Made by a program: the position numbers and the translations under genes. A stretch of DNA of 64,000 nt from Mesobacillus jeotgali (GTDB lineage: Bacteria > Bacillota > Bacilli > Bacillales > Cytobacillaceae): contig NZ_CP025025.1 in the NCBI RefSeq assembly GCF_002874535.1, positions 3,061,312 to 3,125,311 of the forward strand, read 5' to 3'. Positions 56,561 through 64,000 of this stretch are shown piece after piece (position 1 is the first letter of the stretch; every line of letters begins with the position of its first letter). The notes under the pieces are model-generated. The model searched no databases, was not told the DNA's origin, and saw nothing but the letters and a program-made list of their open reading frames with translations.

Positions 56561-56821
56561 ATGCCAAACATTAAATCTGCAATCAAACGCGTAAAAACTA
56601 GTGAAGCGAGCAAAGCTCAAAACATTACTGTGAAATCTTCTATGCGTACAGCAGTTAAAAAAGCAGAAGCAGCAATCGTGAACAACGATACTGAAGCAAA
56701 AGTTTCTTTCGCTGAAGCAGCTAGCAAGCTTGACAAAGCAGCAGCTAAAGGTCTTATCCACAAAAACGCAGCTTCCCGCAAAAAAGCCCGTTTAATGAAA
56801 AAATTAAACGCTAATGGCTAA
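56561..56821 (+). CDS. rpsT: 30S ribosomal protein S20
   Basis: S20 binds 16S rRNA early in 30S assembly. The 86-residue protein begins [20 protein letters not shown] and is rich in Ala and Lys with long helices, ending [10 protein letters not shown], as in B. subtilis S20. The ATG at 56561 follows AGGAGGTGAACGGA. An ATG three codons upstream would sit inside the binding site region. It is transcribed divergently from gpr and ends at a strong terminator. Confidence 0.97.
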   Translation: MPNIKSAIKRVKTSEASKAQNITVKSSMRTAVKKAEAAIVNNDTEAKVSFAEAASKLDKAAAKGLIHKNAASRKKARLMKKLNANG

Positions 56822-56843
56822 TTTTAAATGCTAAAAACAAAAT

Positions 56844-56876
56844 AAAAAAACGACCTTCGAAGGTCGTTTTTTTATT
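56844..56876 (+). terminator. Rho-independent terminator of rpsT
   Basis: AAAAACGACCTTCGAAGGTC is the start of a perfect palindrome (ACGACCTTCGAAGGTCGT) flanked by A and T runs, so it works in both directions. Confidence 0.92.
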
Positions 56877-57049
56877 TTGCTCTTTATGTAAGACTCTTTT
56901 CTCAAAAATGAATTGCATTACCTAAATTTCTTCGGTAAAGTTGACTCTTCTTATGAGAAGAGAGCATCACCTGCAAAATGGGTATATATTACGTTAAATC
57001 AATTTTAGGATTTCAACAACAATCTTAATGTAAACAGCCTGATGTAAAA

Positions 57050-58072
57050 TCATTTCCTGCCATTAATCTGGAATAAGATCATTTCAATCAACATTTCTTT
57101 TTTCATTCCGCCAGTTTTCATTTGATAATCAGCGTCAGCAAGAAGCTTCATGATCCTGGTCAATTCATCATCCGAAAACGCTCCTGCCTGTCCCGCTGCC
57201 AATTTCACCCTGAACGGATGGACCTTCAAGGTCCCGGCAATCTGCTGCTGGCCATAACCTTTACGAGCAAGCTCCTTCACCTGATAAATCAGTCTGAATT
57301 GACCTGTAATTACCGCAAGTATTTTTATTGGTTCCTCGTTTTGTTTTAACAAATCATAAAAAATCCTTAAAGCAGCCTCTACATTGCGGTGGACGACCTT
57401 GTCGACCAGCGAGAAAATATTCTGCTCCAACGACCTTGCAGTCAGTCGGTCGACAACCTCCCTGCTGATTGGCTCGTTTTCTCCCGCATAAAGCGCAAGT
57501 TTATCGATCTCGGATGTCAGCATGAACAAATTCGTCCCAGCAAGCGTTAACAGAAGCTCAATTGCATCTTGATCAATCACAGCCCCATTCGCCTGAGCGC
57601 GTTCTTTTACCCAGGATTTAGTTTCTTGTTCACTCATCTTCTTGGCTTCGATTACCGTAGCTTTCCGCTTTAACTCCTTCGTCACTTTCTTTCGTTCGTC
57701 CAGTTTCTCGTAAGGTGCAGAAAAAACAACGATCGAGTACGGCGCAGGCTGGGAAAGATATTCCTCTAGTTTCGCTAAATTATGCTCTACCTTCCCTTTT
57801 GATTTTTCCGAAGTCAAAAATACAGGATTCTGGAGGATGACCAAACGCTTTTCCCCCATAAACGGGAAAGTTTCAGCATCTTCCAGCGCTGCCTCGATTG
57901 GTGTTTCTTCCAGATCGTAAACCGAGTAATTAAAATCTTTCTCTTCGTCATCCAAAACATTGTCCACAAGAAGCTGTTTTGTTTCATTTATTAGAAAGGT
58001 TTCTGTTCCAAACATTAAATAGACAGGGTCCACCTGTTTTTTGCTTATTTTTTTCCAAATGTCCAATACCAC
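57050..58072 (-). CDS. holA: DNA polymerase III subunit delta
   Basis: HolA is the clamp-loader subunit that opens the beta clamp. The 340-residue protein begins LDIWKKISKKQVDPVYLMFG and has the beta-interaction FNYSVYDLEETP region. An AAA+ type module follows, with KLDERKKVTKELKRKA, LLTLAGTNLFMLTSEIDKLA and a C-terminal collar domain. It matches B. subtilis HolA (YqeN, 347). The start is GTG at 58072, nine bases after GGAG. It lies alone between rpsT (convergent) and yqzM (divergent). Confidence 0.93.
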   Translation of the reverse strand: MVLDIWKKISKKQVDPVYLMFGTETFLINETKQLLVDNVLDDEEKDFNYSVYDLEETPIEAALEDAETFPFMGEKRLVILQNPVFLTSEKSKGKVEHNLAKLEEYLSQPAPYSIVVFSAPYEKLDERKKVTKELKRKATVIEAKKMSEQETKSWVKERAQANGAVIDQDAIELLLTLAGTNLFMLTSEIDKLALYAGENEPISREVVDRLTARSLEQNIFSLVDKVVHRNVEAALRIFYDLLKQNEEPIKILAVITGQFRLIYQVKELARKGYGQQQIAGTLKVHPFRVKLAAGQAGAFSDDELTRIMKLLADADYQMKTGGMKKEMLIEMILFQINGRK

Positions 58073-58410
58073 TTTTTACCGCTCCGTTCAATCCAGTTTT
58101 GCCATATATCTATCGTAAAGAAGCTTGGACATTTTGACAAGCATTCTAAGGGAATTGGCCCCCTATCCGGACCAATTCCCCTATTTATATTGAACGCTGG
58201 CGATATAAGGCCTAGGATACTTATATCTCAGCGGTGCATCATGGTAAGATTATTTTAGCCTCAGGAGGGAAAAGTATTTGTGTCAACTCTTGGTACATTG
58301 ACACACATATAGGAAGGCCTGATTTTTCATTTACATTGCTGCACAGAGAACACTGGATTTTTTAATTTGAATCGCTTATACTATTATAGAATTATTAGGG
58401 GGGATTGACT
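58073..58410. other. Gap between holA and yqzM with three inverted repeats
   Basis: This gap must contain promoters for both divergent genes. It holds three separate inverted repeats: GGGAATTGG with CCAATTCCC (about 58150-58185), GATATAAG with CTTATATC (about 58201-58230), and TGTGTCAA with TTGACACA (58279-58305). A strong Shine-Dalgarno-like TCAGGAGGGA at 58261 is followed by a ten-codon GTG frame that I do not call a gene. Confidence 0.55.
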
Positions 58411-58545
58411 GTGAATCAATTCGAAGAAAATGTCCAAAGTAATCGCAATGACGCTGTTGACTCAGGTGTTGGATTCATCGTTTCTTTTGGATTCTTTGCA
58501 ACAATGTTCATTATTGCGACAGTCGTGCAGTTAATCGGGAGTTAA
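58411..58545 (+). CDS. yqzM: YqzM family small membrane protein
   Basis: This 44-residue protein has a polar N-terminus, MNQFEENVQSNRNDAVDSGV, and a single membrane helix filling the rest (FIVSFGFFATMFIIATVVQL). It matches the YqzM family found between holA and comEC in Bacillus. The start is GTG with GGGGGG seven bases upstream. The function is unknown. A hairpin terminator follows. Confidence 0.9.
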   Translation: MNQFEENVQSNRNDAVDSGVGFIVSFGFFATMFIIATVVQLIGS

Positions 58546-58569
58546 TCACGGCTACATAGGATAAACTTT

Positions 58570-58602
58570 TGGAGACTGCATTTGACAAAATGCAGTCTCT
58601 TA
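58570..58602. terminator. Terminator shared by yqzM and comEC
   Basis: GAGACTGCATTT and AAATGCAGTCTC form a perfect 12-bp stem with a four-base loop. T-rich sequence on both sides is modest, so it may serve both converging genes with limited strength. Confidence 0.75.
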
Positions 58603-58652
58603 TCATGTTCATGTGATTTTCGGGGGAGAGAACTATTTGTTCTTGCTATATA

Positions 58653-60998
58653 CTATGGAAGTTGTGTCGTAAACGTTCCTGAATTGTCTTTAAACTTGTA
58701 AATGATTGCGCCATCTTCATCTGTCCTGAAAATCTGCATGCCACGTTCTTCTAACCTTTCGATGACTTCTTCAGCGGGATGGCCGTACCGGTTATTCTCT
58801 CCTACAGAAATGACTGCAAAATCAGGCTGCGTTCTTTCCAGAAAAAGTTCTGAACTGGAATATTTGCTACCATGATGCCCGATTTTTAAAACGTCTATGT
58901 CAATGTCCTTTGTTTTCCTGGCCACCGAACTTTCTCCTTCGATGCCTAGATCACCTGTAAAAAGCCACTTGTTTCCCCCAATAGCTGCAAGCAGAACTAT
59001 TGACTGGTCGTTTCGCTCCCCAGCAGTTTCGCTTGGATTAAGTATCCTAAAATCACCCCCAGCCGTTGTCCATCCAGTGCCTAAACCAGCTATATAAATG
59101 TCTGCCCCCTTTTCATTTGCGATGTCCATGATTTCTAACTCCAATACCGATCTCTCTTCTACACGCGGTACTATCAGCTGTTTTACCCGTATTTCCTCCA
59201 ACAAAGCAACAGCTCCCCCTATATGATCTGCGTCCCCGTGGGTCAAAATCAATTTATCAACAGACCTGACACCTTCACTTTTTAAAAAAGGAACGACGAT
59301 TTTCATACCGGGATCATATGGACTGCCTCTCTGCGCCCAGTGCTCTTTTTCAAAGGAAATGACACCGCCCGTATCTATAAGATAATTGCCCTGATTATGC
59401 GGCATCCTGATGAAGATGCTGTCACCCTGCCCGACATCCAGGAAGGTGATTTGCCCATAAGGATTTAAATATGGAAGTAATATTTGCATGAATAGAGGAA
59501 GTAACGGCAAGGCAAAAAGCCATAGAGGAGGTTTTAACTTTTTAAAAATAAAACCTTCCCACTTAAAAAAAAATAGTGGAATCAAAATGACTTGTACAAT
59601 AAGTAAAAATGGTTCAAGCTTGCCAATAATGATCGTCGAAATCGGAAGCTCAGACAGTTTCATGGCGAAGAGGTTCACATGATGTACGAGGTTCTCCATG
59701 AGGTACAAATAAAAAGAAGGCAACACCCCCAGAATCAACAAAATCACATAGGTGATCAACAAAAGCGGAAGTAATACGAAAGAGAAAAGCGGCACGAAGA
59801 GGAGATTGGCAAAAATCGATATCGCAGAGACTTCATAGAAAGTAGCAAGGATGACAGGAAGACTTGAGAGCTGTGCTATAAAAGAAGCGGCAGCAGTCTG
59901 CTTTACAAACGATGTAAAACTTTTAAGAATAACCGGTGCTGAAATGACCAGGGAGAAGCTGACGGCAAATGAAAGTTGGAACCCTGTATCAAATATGATA
60001 CTCGGATGGATAAGTGCCATGAGCATAAAGGCTGCTGAAACTGCGTCAAGAGGCGTTATGCGCAGTGATATTCGCCGTGAGCCAATCAACATGACAAGCA
60101 TTGCAGCTGCCCTGACAACCGGAGGAGCTAGCCCAGTAATAACTGCGTAAACAGGTAGATAGGCCATTAACAAAATTTCAGTTTTTTCCTTCGTCACCCC
60201 CATCCTGATACAAAGAAAATAAATCATACCTGTAAGCAACCCAACATGAAGGCCGGAAATAGCTAGTAAATGGACGATTCCTATTTTCTGGTAAGATCGT
60301 TCTGTTTCTGGATTAAAGAGATTTCTATCCCCAAATATAAGTGCTGCTGCAAGGGCTGAAGTTTCCACTGGCAAAGTGTCTTTTATCCTGGCAATTTCAT
60401 TATGTCTAATGGCTTTTAATGCAGTTAAAATTCCATCGGATTGTTGATAGCAAGTTTCCAGAGATAGTTTGTCGACATCAAAGATCCAGAAGATGTCGTT
60501 CCGGTGAAGATAACCTTTGTAATCGAATGCATTGGGATTTCTGGCAGGAGATGGACGATTGAGGACTCCGGACACTGCACATGCCATTCCAGGAGTAAGC
60601 AGTGTTTGGATAATCTTTTGTTCGGCATTTGACTTGATCCTGTATTTGACAACCAGTTTTTCATTAGAAGGCATTGCTCTTCCGTAAGCAAAAAGCAAGT
60701 CACCGTCCAGTTGGATTTCATCGTCAAATAATATCAGGAAGTTTTTTTCATTGCCTGTAAAAGTTGATTCAGAAAGTGACTCTGAATATCCCGCGGACAT
60801 AAAAATGAGGTAGCAGCCCACCAAAAGCACAAGAGTGGAAGCGGGGAGTTTCTTCAGCTTTTTTAACAGGAACACGTTAAGCAGGAACAATCCCCCGTAT
60901 ATGAACTTATTTTCAGTAATGGTCAGAAGACCCAATAACGAGACAGCTGCCAGGTAAAACAGCTGCCCTTTAATAGGCCAAAATCGATTTGGCATCAT
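58653..60998 (-). CDS. comEC: DNA internalization channel protein ComEC/Rec2
   Basis: ComEC forms the membrane channel through which single-stranded DNA enters during transformation. The 781-residue protein has N-terminal membrane helices and an OB-fold extracytoplasmic part. The central competence domain (about 215-480) carries ALIFGDRNLFNPETERSYQK and LAISGLHVGLLTGMI. The C-terminal metallo-beta-lactamase-like domain holds FLDVGQGDSIFI, LTHGDADHIGG and IGHHGSKYSSS. The catalytic HxDxDH-like motif is present, so nuclease activity is possible. Length matches B. subtilis ComEC (776). It is the last gene of comEA-EB-EC. Confidence 0.95.
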   Translation of the reverse strand: MMPNRFWPIKGQLFYLAAVSLLGLLTITENKFIYGGLFLLNVFLLKKLKKLPASTLVLLVGCYLIFMSAGYSESLSESTFTGNEKNFLILFDDEIQLDGDLLFAYGRAMPSNEKLVVKYRIKSNAEQKIIQTLLTPGMACAVSGVLNRPSPARNPNAFDYKGYLHRNDIFWIFDVDKLSLETCYQQSDGILTALKAIRHNEIARIKDTLPVETSALAAALIFGDRNLFNPETERSYQKIGIVHLLAISGLHVGLLTGMIYFLCIRMGVTKEKTEILLMAYLPVYAVITGLAPPVVRAAAMLVMLIGSRRISLRITPLDAVSAAFMLMALIHPSIIFDTGFQLSFAVSFSLVISAPVILKSFTSFVKQTAAASFIAQLSSLPVILATFYEVSAISIFANLLFVPLFSFVLLPLLLITYVILLILGVLPSFYLYLMENLVHHVNLFAMKLSELPISTIIIGKLEPFLLIVQVILIPLFFFKWEGFIFKKLKPPLWLFALPLLPLFMQILLPYLNPYGQITFLDVGQGDSIFIRMPHNQGNYLIDTGGVISFEKEHWAQRGSPYDPGMKIVVPFLKSEGVRSVDKLILTHGDADHIGGAVALLEEIRVKQLIVPRVEERSVLELEIMDIANEKGADIYIAGLGTGWTTAGGDFRILNPSETAGERNDQSIVLLAAIGGNKWLFTGDLGIEGESSVARKTKDIDIDVLKIGHHGSKYSSSELFLERTQPDFAVISVGENNRYGHPAEEVIERLEERGMQIFRTDEDGAIIYKFKDNSGTFTTQLP

Positions 60999-61019
60999 AT
61001 TCTATTTTCCTTAATTAAG

Positions 61020-61433
61020 TTATTTAGATAAATGGACAACCTCAACATCCCTTAAGAAAAGTTCATTATACTTGTTAGGATAGGCGCTGCTGTATACGAT
61101 TCTTGTAATCCCTGACTGTGCGAGTGTCTTGGAGCATTTTTCGCAAGGCTCGTGGGTTACAAAGGCTGTTGCACCTTTTAGAAGCCCTCTGTCGGCGTGG
61201 AGGACTGCATTCTCCTCTGCATGCAAGGTCCTGATGCATCTTCCCTGCTCGTTAATCAGGCAGCCGACATCCTCACAGTGGTCATGGCCATGTATTGACC
61301 CGTTGTAACCAGTTGATACAATGTGCTTGTCTTTTACAATGACACAGCCTACATGCAGCCTTGGGCAGGTAGAGCGTGTCCCAACTTCTTCAGCGATATC
61401 AAGAAAGTATTCATCCCAACTCTTTCGTTCCAT
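61020..61433 (-). CDS. comEB: dCMP deaminase family protein ComEB
   Basis: ComEB lies in the competence operon but is dispensable for transformation in B. subtilis, and is homologous to dCMP deaminase. The 137-residue protein has the zinc site HAEENAVLH with PCEKCSKTLA, and an upstream GHDHCEDVGCLIN motif typical of the family. It is about 50 residues shorter than B. subtilis ComEB (189), lacking the C-terminal extension; the catalytic core is intact. It starts MERKSWDEYFLDIAEEVGTR and is 21 bp from comEC. Confidence 0.93.
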   Translation of the reverse strand: MERKSWDEYFLDIAEEVGTRSTCPRLHVGCVIVKDKHIVSTGYNGSIHGHDHCEDVGCLINEQGRCIRTLHAEENAVLHADRGLLKGATAFVTHEPCEKCSKTLAQSGITRIVYSSAYPNKYNELFLRDVEVVHLSK

Positions 61434-61540
61434 GCTGTAATCCCCCTTTAATTGCTCAAAAAATGTACAGGTATTGTAAATAAACTCTTGCCATGTATCT
61501 AATTTTAATACTTATCATCAAAGAGTCAATTTCGATGCAG

Positions 61541-62149
61541 CTATTTTACAGAAATCAAGTCCTTCAATTTTTCAAAAGTCTTATCACCAATTCCGCTGAT
61601 TTCTTTTAAATCCTCGATTGATTTGTACGGACCATTCATCTCGCGATATTCAATAATGGCATCTGCTTTTGCAGGACCTATCCCCGGTAATGTCTGGAGC
61701 TCACTGGACCCAGCAGAGTTCAAGTTCACTGTCCCATTTCCTTCCGTCTCCCCCACCTGTACAGGAGGCACAGCATTGACATTCTCGCCGATACGCGGCA
61801 CATATATGGCCATTTCATCCTGCACATATGACGCAAAATTAATGACAGCCGTATCTGCGTCCTCCGCAAGCCCTCCTGCCAGTTCAATTAGGTCAACCAC
61901 CCTCCCTCCCTCATTGATTTCGTAAACGCCAGGGTTTACGACCGCGCCTTTGATGTCAGCCATCATGACCATAATTTTTTCATCGACTTTCATGTCATTT
62001 TTTTCCTCACTGTTAGCTTCGACCATAGCTAAAGTTCCTTCATTCATTTCGGTCAATTCATCTTGTTTATCGAATGATGAATAAAGAAAAAATAATACAG
62101 CCACCATTCCTGCAATAACATAAATTTTGTTTTCTCTGATCCAGTCCAC
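61541..62149 (-). CDS. comEA: Competence DNA receptor ComEA
   Basis: ComEA is a membrane-anchored receptor that binds incoming double-stranded DNA. The 202-residue protein has an N-terminal membrane helix (about 8-24) and a SLBB-type middle domain (IKGAVVNPGVYEINEGGRVV). The C-terminal helix-hairpin-helix region has LNSAGSSELQTLPGIGPAKA and LKEISGIGDKTFEKLKDL. Length matches B. subtilis ComEA (205). It is first in the operon and divergent from comER, with 88 bp between them. I did not find a convincing ComK box in this short gap. Confidence 0.95.
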   Translation of the reverse strand: MDWIRENKIYVIAGMVAVLFFLYSSFDKQDELTEMNEGTLAMVEANSEEKNDMKVDEKIMVMMADIKGAVVNPGVYEINEGGRVVDLIELAGGLAEDADTAVINFASYVQDEMAIYVPRIGENVNAVPPVQVGETEGNGTVNLNSAGSSELQTLPGIGPAKADAIIEYREMNGPYKSIEDLKEISGIGDKTFEKLKDLISVK

Positions 62150-62237
62150 AAACGGTCAACACCTTTCTATATGTCATAAACTAAAACTTGAAATCATATG
62201 GATATAGGAGAATAAATGTACGAAGGAGGGAAGGGTT

Positions 62238-63059
62238 ATGAAAATAGGGATTATAGGCACAGGGAATATGGGGAGAATTCTCGCCGAAGCTCTCATTGAT
62301 GGGAATGCCGTTTCCCCTTCTTCAATGATGATTACAAATAGGACATTATCAAAAGCTTTAGAGATTCAAAAAATATATCCAGGCTTATCAGTTGGTGAGA
62401 ATGCGGAAGAAGTTGCTGAAAACGCCGATGCTATTTTCGTATGCGTTAAGCCCCATCATGTTTTGGGAGTCCTCGAGACCATCAAACCTGTGGTCACAAA
62501 GGATAAATGTGTAATTTCCATAACAAGCCCAATCAGTGTAGGGCAAATAGAAAGCAAAGTAGATTGTTCTGTCATGAGAATCATTCCAAGCATTACAAAC
62601 AGAGCGCTTGCAGGTGTTTCACTTTTCTCTTTTGGAACTCGATGCACGACGGAATGGAGGGAAGCATTATTTACCCTTTTCGACAAGGTATCTGTTCCCC
62701 TGGAAATCGAGGAGAATATCACAAGAGTGGCCTCAGATATCGTCAGCTGCGGTCCAGCTTTCTTCAGTCACCTTGTTCAGAGTTTTATCAATGGAGCGGT
62801 CAAGGAAACGGAAATTGATCAGGAAACTGCCACCAAACTATCAAGTGAGATGCTAATTGGTTTAGGAGAATTATTGAGTCAAAATCATTATACTTTACAA
62901 ACTTTACAGGAAAAGGTTTGCGTTAAAGGCGGCATAACAGGAGAAGGAATCAAGGTACTTGAAAGTGAAACGGGAGATATGTTTGAACAGATATTTCAGG
63001 CAACTCATAAAAAATTTGCAGAAGAACTGGAAAAAACGAAGGAACAATTCGGCCCTTAA
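62238..63059 (+). CDS. comER: ComER, pyrroline-5-carboxylate reductase-like protein
   Basis: ComER is a P5C reductase homologue divergent from comEA and linked in B. subtilis to sporulation and biofilm timing rather than proline synthesis. The 273-residue protein has the NADP-binding IGIIGTGNMGRILAEALIDG and the ProC-like AIFVCVKPHHVLGVL. The C-terminal dimer part has CGPAFFSHLVQSFINGA and VCVKGGITGEGIKVLES, the latter resembling the ProC TSPGGTT motif but altered. AAGGAGGG precedes the ATG. Proline synthesis activity is uncertain. Confidence 0.92.
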   Translation: MKIGIIGTGNMGRILAEALIDGNAVSPSSMMITNRTLSKALEIQKIYPGLSVGENAEEVAENADAIFVCVKPHHVLGVLETIKPVVTKDKCVISITSPISVGQIESKVDCSVMRIIPSITNRALAGVSLFSFGTRCTTEWREALFTLFDKVSVPLEIEENITRVASDIVSCGPAFFSHLVQSFINGAVKETEIDQETATKLSSEMLIGLGELLSQNHYTLQTLQEKVCVKGGITGEGIKVLESETGDMFEQIFQATHKKFAEELEKTKEQFGP

Positions 63060-63118
63060 AAGATTTCGCTATTGGTCTTTATAATCCTTCTATATAAATG
63101 TGACAATTTTAGTACAAG

Positions 63119-63160
63119 AAAGAGGGTGTCCTAAAGTAAAAACTTTTGGACACCCTCTAT
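63119..63160 (+). terminator. Terminator-like palindrome after comER, resembling IS ends
   Basis: AGAGGGTGTCC and GGACACCCTCT pair perfectly, with TAAAGT and ACTTTT continuing the complementarity toward the loop. ATTTTT follows. It can terminate comER. The GGGTGTCC...GGACACCC ends recall terminal repeats of some Bacillus insertion sequences or MITEs, but no transposase is present. Confidence 0.7.
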
Positions 63161-63183
63161 TTTTATGACGGCTTGTAAAAATA

Positions 63184-63274
63184 TTCGGTTGATTTCCGTT
63201 CCAGGGGCTTTGCTTTCCGCTGGGAAGAATTATGATTCAAACATCAAATTCTTCCTGGCAGGTGGTGTGCCTTT
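63184..63274. repeat. Degraded dispersed repeat fragment and hairpin before yqeM
   Basis: GGTTGATTTCCGTTCCAGG with GCTTTGCTTTCCGCTGG resembles a repeat that I recall as frequent between genes in Bacillaceae, here truncated. It merges into GGAAGAATT and AATTCTTCC, a 9-bp inverted repeat near 63221-63257 that could terminate yqeM. The recollection was not checked against any database. Confidence 0.45.
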
Positions 63275-63281
63275 TTACTGT

Positions 63282-64000
63282 TCACAGCTTTTTCATAGCA
63301 AAAAACAACCGTTCTGCTGTTGGCTCGGGGGCTTTCATAGTGTAATCCCCGGTAACTTCAATATTAGCAAAGCCGGCCTGCGCTAACCATTTTACATAGG
63401 AATCCTCGGGATATGTACGCTGATAATGCAATTCATCGACTCGGTCATACTTTCCTGTTCCTTCATCAAGGACGAAAAAGGTAAGCTCATGTTCAACACT
63501 GTGAGCGCCTTCCCCCTTGAAGCTGTTCCAAATATAAGTGATTTCTTCATCATCCCATGTAAACGTTGCATCTGCAAAAATATGTTCCATTTTATAGACA
63601 GAATGGACATCAAACAGGAATAAGCCCCCTTTTTTTAAAAGGCGGGACACCCCTTCGAATGTCTGGCGGACTGCCTGTTCATCCTCTAAATAATTCAGCG
63701 AATCACAAAAGATGCCAATGATATCAAATTCACCTAAATCATCAAGCTCCGTCATGTCCTGCTGAAAAAATTGTGTTGGCAACGATAGCGCCTGTGCTTT
63801 CGACTGGGCTACTGAGAGCATATCTGTTGATAAATCCGCGCCAGTCACATCAAAGCCTTTTTGCGCAAATCTTACTGATAGCTCTCCGGTGCCGCATGCG
63901 AGGTCGAGGAGCTTCATTCCGTTCACTTGATATTTCTCTTTGTATGACTCAACAATCGAAACCCATTCATCATAGGGAACATCCTGCATGAGCTCATCAT
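63282..64000 (-). CDS. yqeM: Class I SAM-dependent methyltransferase YqeM, 5' end outside window
   Basis: The frame runs to the window edge. The residues upstream of the first internal ATG (63989) read DEL, matching the VYDELM of B. subtilis YqeM, so the true start lies beyond 64000. Motif I is LLDLACGTGELSVRFAQKG, followed by VTGADLSTDML, FFQQDMTELD and IIGIFCDSLNYL. The C-terminus has SYVKWLAQAGFANIEV. It belongs to class I SAM methyltransferases; the substrate is unknown. In B. subtilis it lies upstream of comER in the same relative place. Confidence 0.92.
   Translation of the reverse strand, partial: DELMQDVPYDEWVSIVESYKEKYQVNGMKLLDLACGTGELSVRFAQKGFDVTGADLSTDMLSVAQSKAQALSLPTQFFQQDMTELDDLGEFDIIGIFCDSLNYLEDEQAVRQTFEGVSRLLKKGGLFLFDVHSVYKMEHIFADATFTWDDEEITYIWNSFKGEGAHSVEHELTFFVLDEGTGKYDRVDELHYQRTYPEDSYVKWLAQAGFANIEVTGDYTMKAPEPTAERLFFAMKKL

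Noticed and set aside
62150-62237. ComK box upstream of comEA
   Set aside because: AAAA and TTTT-like tracts occur, but not in the AAAA-N5-TTTT pairs at the required spacing.

Overview
The window is chromosomal DNA of a low-GC, endospore-forming member of the Bacillaceae. Gene order follows the Bacillus subtilis block from yqgC through sigA, glyQS, era, floA, rpsU, dnaK, lepA, gpr and comE to yqeM almost gene for gene. Sporulation genes (spoIIP, gpr, yqfC, yqfD), a competence operon (comEA-EB-EC), a perfect CIRCE element and a glycine T-box agree with this. I cannot name the species; it resembles Mesobacillus/Cytobacillus-type bacilli rather than B. subtilis itself. Most genes lie on the minus strand.

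Layout. 1-8.7 kb: truncated DUF456 gene, PhoU-tailed Na/Pi transporter, yqgB, yqfZ, ispG, yqfX, yqfW, and a zinc module (zur, znuB, znuC) with a Zur-type operator and sigma-A promoter. 8.7-21.4 kb: yqfT, nfo, cshB, yqfQ, ispH, yqfO, trmK, cccA, an acyl-CoA dehydrogenase, sigA, dnaG, yqxD. 21.6-39.3 kb: yqfL-ccpN, glyS-glyQ with T-box, recO-yqzL, era, dgkA-ybeY-pgpH, phoH-yqfD-yqfC, floA-yqeZ, yqeY-rpsU. 39.5-52.1 kb: yqeW, mtaB-rsmE, prmA, dnaJ, dnaK-grpE-hrcA, hemW, lepA. 52.3-64 kb: a NERD/zinc-ribbon gene foreign to this neighbourhood, yqxA, spoIIP, gpr, rpsT, holA, yqzM, comEC-EB-EA, comER, yqeM (runs off the window).

How the genes work together. The block is mainly housekeeping: both iron-sulfur enzymes of the MEP isoprenoid pathway (ispG, ispH), primase plus the main sigma factor, the HrcA-controlled chaperones, ribosome maturation and modification (era, ybeY, rsmE, prmA, lepA, trmK, mtaB), gluconeogenesis control (ccpN-yqfL), flotillin membrane organisation (floA-yqeZ), and DNA uptake (comE).

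Departures from the B. subtilis order: znuCB sits where yqfU is expected, cdd is missing between era and dgkA, yqgA is missing between yqgB and yqfZ, an acyl-CoA dehydrogenase lies between sigA and cccA, and a NERD gene lies between lepA and yqxA.

The most unusual signal is intergenic. Four junctions between converging genes carry short tandem arrays. Three have different sequences but exactly the same 52-bp period (8704-8986, 13331-13486, 53209-53490). Two of these share one layout, a 27-nt hairpin followed by a 25-nt pyrimidine-rich linker, and look like a gene's own terminator amplified in tandem. The fourth (40437-40541) is an exact 21-bp array. A separate GC-rich dispersed repeat is present in two and a half copies upstream of pgpH. 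The other notable point is yqxD, which has no ATG, GTG or TTG able to supply its conserved N-terminus and appears to start at ATT.
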